Positions 6,639 through 10,104 of a stretch of 10,104 nt of DNA are shown here, in pieces; within the stretch, counting starts at the first letter, position 1; each line of letters begins with the position of its first letter. The DNA comes from an uncultured Collinsella sp. (lineage in GTDB: Bacteria > Actinomycetota > Coriobacteriia > Coriobacteriales > Coriobacteriaceae): NCBI GenBank assembly GCA_900551185.1, contig URVF01000045.1, positions 1 to 10,104 of the forward strand, written 5' to 3'. A program made the position numbers and the translations under genes. The notes under the pieces were generated by a model that saw only the letters and a program-made list of their open reading frames with translations, was not told the DNA's origin and ran no database searches.

Positions 6639-6697
6639 ACAGGAGAGCCTGTTTCTTATGTATAGAGTTTGGTCTCGGTAAAAAGATGCGATAACAT
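6639..6697 (+). promoter_or_regulatory. Leader and candidate promoter of the tyrosine-kinase operon
   Basis: The 195-base gap before the operon holds a small hairpin, ACAGG (6639-6643) with CCTGT (6648-6652) around AGAG and followed by TTTCTT, which could be a weak second terminator. Downstream is a possible promoter: TTGGTC (6669-6674), 17 bases, TAACAT (6692-6697). Both hexamers match consensus only partly. It is the best-spaced pair I see before the start at 6745. Confidence 0.3.
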
Positions 6698-6744
6698 ACG
6701 GACAGTTTTGTCAATCCGAACTGGGGAAATGAAAGGCAAGCTGC

Positions 6745-7401
6745 ATGACCCTTCTCGAACTGTTCCAGCTGCTGAAGAAGCACCTCAAGCTGGTCATCAC
6801 CCTTCCGGTGGTCTGCGCGATCGCCATGGGTATCGTGTCCTTCGCCGCGATGGACAACACCTATACCGCGACGACGAGCATGTACATTCTCGCCAAGACC
6901 GACGATAGCGGCCAGATGAGCTACAACGATCTCTCGGCGAGCCAGATGCTTTCCAACGATATTGCCACGCTGCTGGATAGCGATAACGTTAAGAGCGGCG
7001 CCGCCAAGGAACTGGGCCTCACCGATCTGGATGACTACAAGGTGTCTGTTTCCTCCGAGACCACCACGCGTGTCATTACGCTTTCGGTTACCGGCACCGA
7101 TGCCAAGGAGACGGCTGAGGTCGCAAAGGCCATAGCTAGCTCGGTGAGTACGGTCGCTCAGAACGTCGGCGCTGCCCAGAGCATCAACGTTATCGACGAG
7201 GCTAAGACCCCCGAAGCCCCCAGCGGCCCCAAGCGCACGCTGTATATTGCCGTCGCGTTCCTCGCCGGTATCTTTATCGCAGTCGCCTATGTCGTTTTGG
7301 CAGACATGCTCAATACCCGCATCCGCGGTGCCGAAGAGGCGGAAGAGCTCCTGGGCATTCCCGTTGTTGGCCGAATTCCGGCTATGAAAGGTGGTAAATA
7401 G
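6745..7401 (+). CDS. Wzz/CpsC/YwqC-like membrane modulator of a tyrosine kinase
   Basis: A membrane protein of the polysaccharide co-polymerase family. In Gram-positives these proteins present an intracellular segment that activates a separate BY-kinase and, in capsule systems, help set polymer length. The 218 residues show the typical plan: a short cytoplasmic start (TLLELFQLLKKH), helix 1 at about 15-35, an extracellular domain of about 130 residues, the proline-rich pre-membrane segment AKTPEAPSGPKR (153-164) and helix 2 at about 166-187. A cytoplasmic tail of about 30 residues ends GIPVVGRIPAMKGGK. The start is ATG 6745 with AAAGG eight bases upstream. The kinase gene begins two bases after the stop. 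The length fits the short CpsC/TkmA type, with kinase and modulator split. Which polymer, if any, it serves cannot be told, as no glycosyltransferase or flippase is present. Confidence 0.9.
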   Translation: MTLLELFQLLKKHLKLVITLPVVCAIAMGIVSFAAMDNTYTATTSMYILAKTDDSGQMSYNDLSASQMLSNDIATLLDSDNVKSGAAKELGLTDLDDYKVSVSSETTTRVITLSVTGTDAKETAEVAKAIASSVSTVAQNVGAAQSINVIDEAKTPEAPSGPKRTLYIAVAFLAGIFIAVAYVVLADMLNTRIRGAEEAEELLGIPVVGRIPAMKGGK

Positions 7402-7403
7402 GC

Positions 7404-8141
7404 ATGGCTAAGGCAAAGAACACCGATAAGCTCGTTGTACAGAATGCCGCCAAGACCCTTCTGGCCAACATCCGCTTTGCGAGCGTGGACGACCCCATTC
7501 GCACCATTACCGTCACGTCCTCGATTCCCAACGAGGGCAAGTCTACGGTTTCCATCAACCTTGCCCAGGCTATCGCCACGAGCGGCAAGTCCGTGCTCCT
7601 GGTCGAGGCCGATATGCGCCGCAGGTCCCTTTCCGATATGCTCGGCGTTCGTTCGCGCGGCGGACTCTATGCGGTCCTTTCCGAGCAGATTTCCATTGAC
7701 CAGGCAATTGTCGAGACGGGTCAGAAGAACTTCTACTTCCTCGATGCCGAGCCGCATATTCCCAATCCTGCCGACATCATCGTCTCTCACCGCTTTGCCA
7801 AGCTGGTAAAGGCACTGTCTGCCAAGTTCCAGTACGTCATCTTCGACGCTCCTCCGGTCGGCACCTTCATCGATGCTGCCGAGATCGCAAGTCTGACCGA
7901 CGGCACGCTGTTCGTGGTGCGCGAGGACTTCACCAAGCGCGAGGAGGCACTCAACGCTATCGGCCAGCTTAAGAAGTCCGAAAAGGTCAAGCTCATCGGT
8001 ACCGTTATGAACTACTGCGAGACCGAGACCAGCGAGTACTACTACTCCTACTACACCAAGGACGGTAAGAAGGTGAAGAAGGGCTCCGACGATCAGGGGA
8101 CTTCCAAAAAGGGCATCTTCACCAACCGAGCAAACGTTTAG
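7404..8141 (+). CDS. BY-kinase: cytoplasmic protein-tyrosine kinase, CpsD/PtkA type
   Basis: A bacterial tyrosine autokinase of the P-loop (MinD-like) fold, active when bound to the tail of the membrane modulator encoded just upstream. In 245 residues the Walker A is SSIPNEGKST (39-48, catalytic K46), Walker A' is VLLVEADMRR (64-73, D70) and Walker B is YVIFDAPP (144-151, D148). NPADIIVS (121-128) matches the family's NPxELL segment. The C-terminus carries a tyrosine cluster, EYYYSYY (Y212-214, Y216, Y217), the expected autophosphorylation site, then a Lys-rich tail. Small variations from the usual wording are N for G in PGEGKS and E for the first D of Walker A' (ExD). AAAGGTGG lies nine bases before the ATG. 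Known relatives are cycled by a PHP phosphatase, encoded here by the next gene 17 bases on. Confidence 0.93.
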   Translation: MAKAKNTDKLVVQNAAKTLLANIRFASVDDPIRTITVTSSIPNEGKSTVSINLAQAIATSGKSVLLVEADMRRRSLSDMLGVRSRGGLYAVLSEQISIDQAIVETGQKNFYFLDAEPHIPNPADIIVSHRFAKLVKALSAKFQYVIFDAPPVGTFIDAAEIASLTDGTLFVVREDFTKREEALNAIGQLKKSEKVKLIGTVMNYCETETSEYYYSYYTKDGKKVKKGSDDQGTSKKGIFTNRANV

Positions 8142-8158
8142 TTGATTAAGGCTGACCT

Positions 8159-8809
8159 ATGCGTGACATTCATTGCCATATCTTGCCGGGTGTAGACGAC
8201 GGCGCCGCCGATCTCGATGAGAGCTTGGCGATGCTCGAGGCTGCCAAGCGGGCCGGTGTAACCAGAATCGTTTGCACTCCTCACTGCCGTGATCCCTATT
8301 TTGATTACGACAAGATGTGGGATGCCTTTGAACTGCTGCGTGATAACGCTGACGGTTTTCCGCTCCAGATGGGCTTCGAGGTCAACCATCGAAAGCTCGT
8401 TGAGCTTGGTATCGATGCCGCGGAGCACTTGCATTTCGATGGGACCAACGAGTTTCTGCTCGAGCTTTCGACGCATGCCGATGCGTATGCGTTTAGAGAG
8501 TACGAGAACACGATTTACGATTTGCAGTGCCGTGGCTACCAGGTGATCATCGCTCATCCTGAGCGCTATCGTGCGGTTCAAAAGGATGTAAGCGTGGCGG
8601 AGCGCCTGGTCGATATGGGCTGCAAGCTGCAGGCTTCGGCGGACTTTATTGCCGGCGGTCGCTTTGGTCGCGAAAAAAAGCCGGCACAGCGCCTGTTCGA
8701 TCAGAACCTGTACAGCTTCATCGCGAGCGATGCCCATAACGTGGGTCATTACGACTGCCTGGCGAAGGCTCGCGCGAAGTTTAGCGTGCGCGGAGCTCAT
8801 TTTCGCTAA
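8159..8809 (+). CDS. PHP-family protein-tyrosine phosphatase, CpsB/CapC/YwqE type
   Basis: A metal-dependent phosphatase that removes phosphate from the tyrosine cluster of the cognate BY-kinase, closing the phosphorylation cycle. The 216 residues carry the PHP metal ligands in order: HxH at H5/H7 (DIHCHILPGVDDGA), H42 in CTPH, E74 in GFEVN, H133 in AHPERY and the DxH pair D191/H193 in SDAHN. DIHCHILPGVDDG and AHPERY are near-diagnostic for this family. The length is slightly below the usual 240-255 residues, but all ligands are present. AAGG lies seven bases before the ATG. Modulator, kinase, then phosphatase is the order of Bacillus ywqCDE; the streptococcal capsule loci have the phosphatase first. 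Confidence 0.93.
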   Translation: MRDIHCHILPGVDDGAADLDESLAMLEAAKRAGVTRIVCTPHCRDPYFDYDKMWDAFELLRDNADGFPLQMGFEVNHRKLVELGIDAAEHLHFDGTNEFLLELSTHADAYAFREYENTIYDLQCRGYQVIIAHPERYRAVQKDVSVAERLVDMGCKLQASADFIAGGRFGREKKPAQRLFDQNLYSFIASDAHNVGHYDCLAKARAKFSVRGAHFR

Positions 8810-8848
8810 AATCTGTCCCTAACGTTCGCGTTGAATGAAAGGGCAGCT

Positions 8849-9349
8849 ATGGATATCCAACTTAAGACGGGATGCTTTGATGACGCGGCGTTGGTGCGCC
8901 GCGTCGTTTTTATGGACGAGCAGGGCTACGAGAATGAGTTCGACGCTATCGACGAGGATCCGAACTGCATTCATGTGACGCTCTATGTAGACGGCGAGCT
9001 TGCCGGTTGCTCGCGCGTGTTTCCCGAAGAGCTTGAGCGCGTGGCTGACGCAGAGGCCCCGGTGTTGCCGGCATGCGACATGGACGAAGGCGTTGCGGCG
9101 GGGGAGACCTACATTATGGGGCGCGTCGCCGTGCTGCCGGCTATGCGTCGTCGCGGACTGGCGAGTGCGATCGTGGAGACCAGTGCTTCGTGTGCACGCG
9201 ATGCCGGCGCTAAGCTTATTAAGCTGCATGCGCAGGAATACGTGCTGCCGCTTTATGCAAAGGCGGGCTACACGCAAATTGCCCCGGTAGATTACGAAGA
9301 CGAGGGCCAGCCCCATGTCTGGATGGCCAAGCGCGTAGATGGCAGATAG
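8849..9349 (+). CDS. GNAT-family N-acetyltransferase, YjcF/ElaA-like
   Basis: A 166-residue acetyltransferase that should transfer acetyl from acetyl-CoA to an unknown amine. The acetyl-CoA pyrophosphate-binding motif A is visible as MGRVAVLPAMRRRGLASAIVE, with the R-R-G-L-A loop near residues 98-102. The N-terminal segment RRVVFMDEQGYENEFDAIDED and the strand HVTLYVDGELAGCSRV resemble the VF..EQG...E.D..D pattern of the YjcF/ElaA subgroup. The start is ATG 8849 with AAAGGG five bases upstream; a TTG at 8831 is an in-frame alternative without support. It lies 39 bases after the phosphatase stop and may be transcribed with that operon, although a TAAAAT box overlaps the phosphatase stop (8807-8812). 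No functional link to the tyrosine-kinase genes is evident. Confidence 0.88.
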   Translation: MDIQLKTGCFDDAALVRRVVFMDEQGYENEFDAIDEDPNCIHVTLYVDGELAGCSRVFPEELERVADAEAPVLPACDMDEGVAAGETYIMGRVAVLPAMRRRGLASAIVETSASCARDAGAKLIKLHAQEYVLPLYAKAGYTQIAPVDYEDEGQPHVWMAKRVDGR

Positions 9350-9387
9350 GGACGTTCCTTTTCTGCCGGCAGTTGGGGACACTCCTT
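9349..9387. repeat. REP-like intergenic element
   Basis: Two direct copies of a 12-base unit, GGGACGTTCCTT (9349-9360) and GGGACACTCCTT (9376-9387), differ at two positions. They lie on either side of a perfect 10-base palindrome, CTGCCGGCAG (9363-9372). The first copy overlaps the last base of the acetyltransferase stop codon. The layout resembles short repetitive extragenic elements. That it recurs elsewhere in the genome is a guess; only one element lies in this window. Confidence 0.45.
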
Positions 9388-9392
9388 GGCAA

Positions 9393-9467
9393 TTGACGCA
9401 TTGGAGCGCTCAGACATACAGTTTTTCGATACCGTGTGTATATATGCGCGCTATTGGGTTATAAAAT
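9393..9467 (+). promoter_or_regulatory. Candidate promoters for htpG
   Basis: Two promoter-like signals precede htpG. TTGACG (9393-9398), 18 bases, TACAGT (9417-9422) is a reasonable sigma-70-type pair. Further on, TATAAA (9460-9465), overlapping TAAAAT (9462-9467), is a good -10 without a clear -35 upstream. I see no CIRCE repeat (TTAGCACTC and its complement) and no HAIR repeat (CTTGAGT and its complement), the usual operators of HrcA and HspR. Both candidates lie upstream of the terminator hairpin at 9497-9521. Confidence 0.4.
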
Positions 9468-9496
9468 CTAAGTCTGAACATAGCAGGTCTGCAATG

Positions 9497-9521
9497 CGGC
9501 TCGGGCAACCGGGCCGTTTTT
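9497..9521 (+). terminator. Strong intrinsic terminator in the htpG leader
   Basis: CGGCTCGG (9497-9504) pairs with CCGGGCCG (9509-9516) over eight base pairs (one G-U) across a GCAA loop, a stable GNRA tetraloop, and TTTTT follows at once (9517-9521). This is the canonical form of a rho-independent terminator on the plus strand. It lies 30 bases before the htpG start codon. It either ends transcripts from the acetyltransferase side or acts as an attenuator of htpG. Confidence 0.82.
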
Positions 9522-9551
9522 GCGGGCAGGGGTAGCGCGAAAGGACTGCAC

Positions 9552-10056
9552 ATGCGTCAATTTAAGACCGAGAGCAAAAAACTGCTCGACCTCATGATCA
9601 ACTCCATCTACACCAATAAGGAAATCTTCCTGCGCGAGCTTATCTCTAACGCGAGCGACGCCGTCGACAAGCTCAACTTTAAGAGCCTGCAGGATCCGAG
9701 TGTCAAGATCGACCAGGGCGACCTGGCCATTCGCGTCTCCTTTGATAAAGACGCCCGCACCATTACCATCTCGGATAACGGCATTGGCATGACCGCCGAG
9801 GAGCTCGAGCGCAATCTGGGCACCATCGCCCATTCCGGCTCCGAGGAGTTTAAGACCGAGAACGCCGAGCAGCAGGGTTCGGATGTCGACATCATCGGCC
9901 AGTTTGGCGTGGGCTTCTACTCGGCTTTTATGGTCGCCAGCCATGTGAAGGTCGTCAGCCGCGCCTACGGCGAGGATGTCGCCCATGTGTGGGAATCCGA
10001 CGGTCTTGAGGGCTACACCATCGAGGACGGCGAGCGTGCCGAGCACGGTACCGATG
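9552..10056 (+). CDS. htpG: Molecular chaperone HtpG (Hsp90), N-terminal part only
   Basis: The ATP-dependent cytosolic chaperone of the Hsp90 family. Only the first 168 codons are present; full-length HtpG has about 620-650 residues. The stretch is the N-terminal GHKL ATPase domain: RELISNASDAVDKL (28-41, with N33 and D37), ISDNGIGM (73-80, D75), the lid region TIAHSGSEEF and GQFGVGFYSAF (116-126). All expected nucleotide contacts are intact. The start is ATG 9552 with AAAGGA six bases upstream. The reading frame enters Nextera adapter after base 10056, so the truncation is a sequencing artefact. The gene has an unusual leader with an intrinsic terminator just upstream. Confidence 0.97.
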
Positions 10057-10104
10057 CTGTCTCTTATACACATCTCCGAGCCCACGAGACTAGGCATGAT
10101 CTCG
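10057..10104. other. Illumina Nextera i7-side adapter (not genomic)
   Basis: The bases read as the complement of the mosaic end, CTGTCTCTTATACACATCT (10057-10075), the read-2 tail CCGAGCCCACGAGAC (10076-10090), an 8-base index TAGGCATG (10091-10098) and the first six bases of the P7 oligo (ATCTCG). From memory the index corresponds to Nextera XT N706. Together with the left adapter, the contig has the full layout of one library molecule. A minus-strand translation from here beginning PSLVGSEMCIRDS is an adapter artefact seen in databases. Confidence 0.98.

Noticed and set aside
6745..8809. Capsule biosynthesis cluster
   Set aside because: The regulatory triad is present but no glycosyltransferase, polymerase, flippase or sugar-nucleotide gene lies in the window, so calling it a capsule locus would go beyond the evidence.
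9434..9450. TATATA-rich stretch as an AT-rich origin or attachment site
   Set aside because: It is short, unique and without repeats or an integrase nearby; it is more simply part of the htpG promoter region.
9350..9551. CIRCE or HAIR operator upstream of htpG
   Set aside because: CTCC at 9382-9385 and GGAG at 9403-9406 have the right polarity but only four bases pair, and no TTAGCACTC or CTTGAGT half-site is found.
9468..10097. Minus-strand 209-codon frame beginning PSLVGSEMCIRDS
   Set aside because: Its first residues are translated from Nextera adapter and the rest is antisense to htpG.

Overview
The insert looks like a chromosomal fragment of a GC-rich Gram-positive gut actinobacterium, most likely Collinsella or another Coriobacteriia. 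The basis is G/C-rich third codon positions, ordinary Shine-Dalgarno starts, and a Gram-positive gene set: a PHP-type CpsB phosphatase with a split CpsC/CpsD tyrosine kinase, a VanRS-like pair, and a PhoR-type kinase. The genus is an inference from protein character; there is no rRNA or other marker. Both ends are synthetic: bases 1-48 and 10057-10104 are Illumina Nextera adapter plus index, so only 49-10056 is biological and the two terminal genes are cut by sequencing, not by biology.

Left third (49-3349), cell-wall sensing: a D-alanyl-D-alanine carboxypeptidase (minus strand, 3' end missing) is divergent from a VanR-like regulator and a VanS-like histidine kinase (plus strand). The two transcription units share a control region of about 0.2 kb. 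No vanHAX-type resistance genes are present, so this reads as a peptidoglycan-remodelling or envelope-stress module rather than vancomycin resistance.

Middle (3453-6549), phosphate: pstB (ATPase of the phosphate importer) is followed by a PhoP/PhoB-type regulator and a PhoR-type kinase. No pstS, pstC, pstA or phoU is present in the window. A hairpin downstream of phoR probably ends this unit.

Right third (6745-9349), tyrosine phosphorylation: a Wzz/CpsC-like membrane modulator, a CpsD/PtkA-like BY-kinase and a CpsB/PtpZ-like PHP phosphatase are packed as one operon. This is the order of Bacillus ywqCDE, and no glycosyltransferases are next to it. A YjcF/ElaA-like GNAT acetyltransferase follows.

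Right end (9350-10056): the intergenic region holds a short REP-like element (two GGGAC..TCCTT copies around a perfect palindrome), promoter-like sequences, and a strong intrinsic terminator with a GCAA tetraloop. The terminator lies between those promoters and htpG, whose first 168 codons are present. The terminator in the htpG leader, the VanRS/carboxypeptidase divergon and the orphan tyrosine-kinase triad are the points most worth following. I found no CRISPR array, tRNA, rRNA, insertion sequence or phage gene, and no gene-free stretch longer than about 200 bases.
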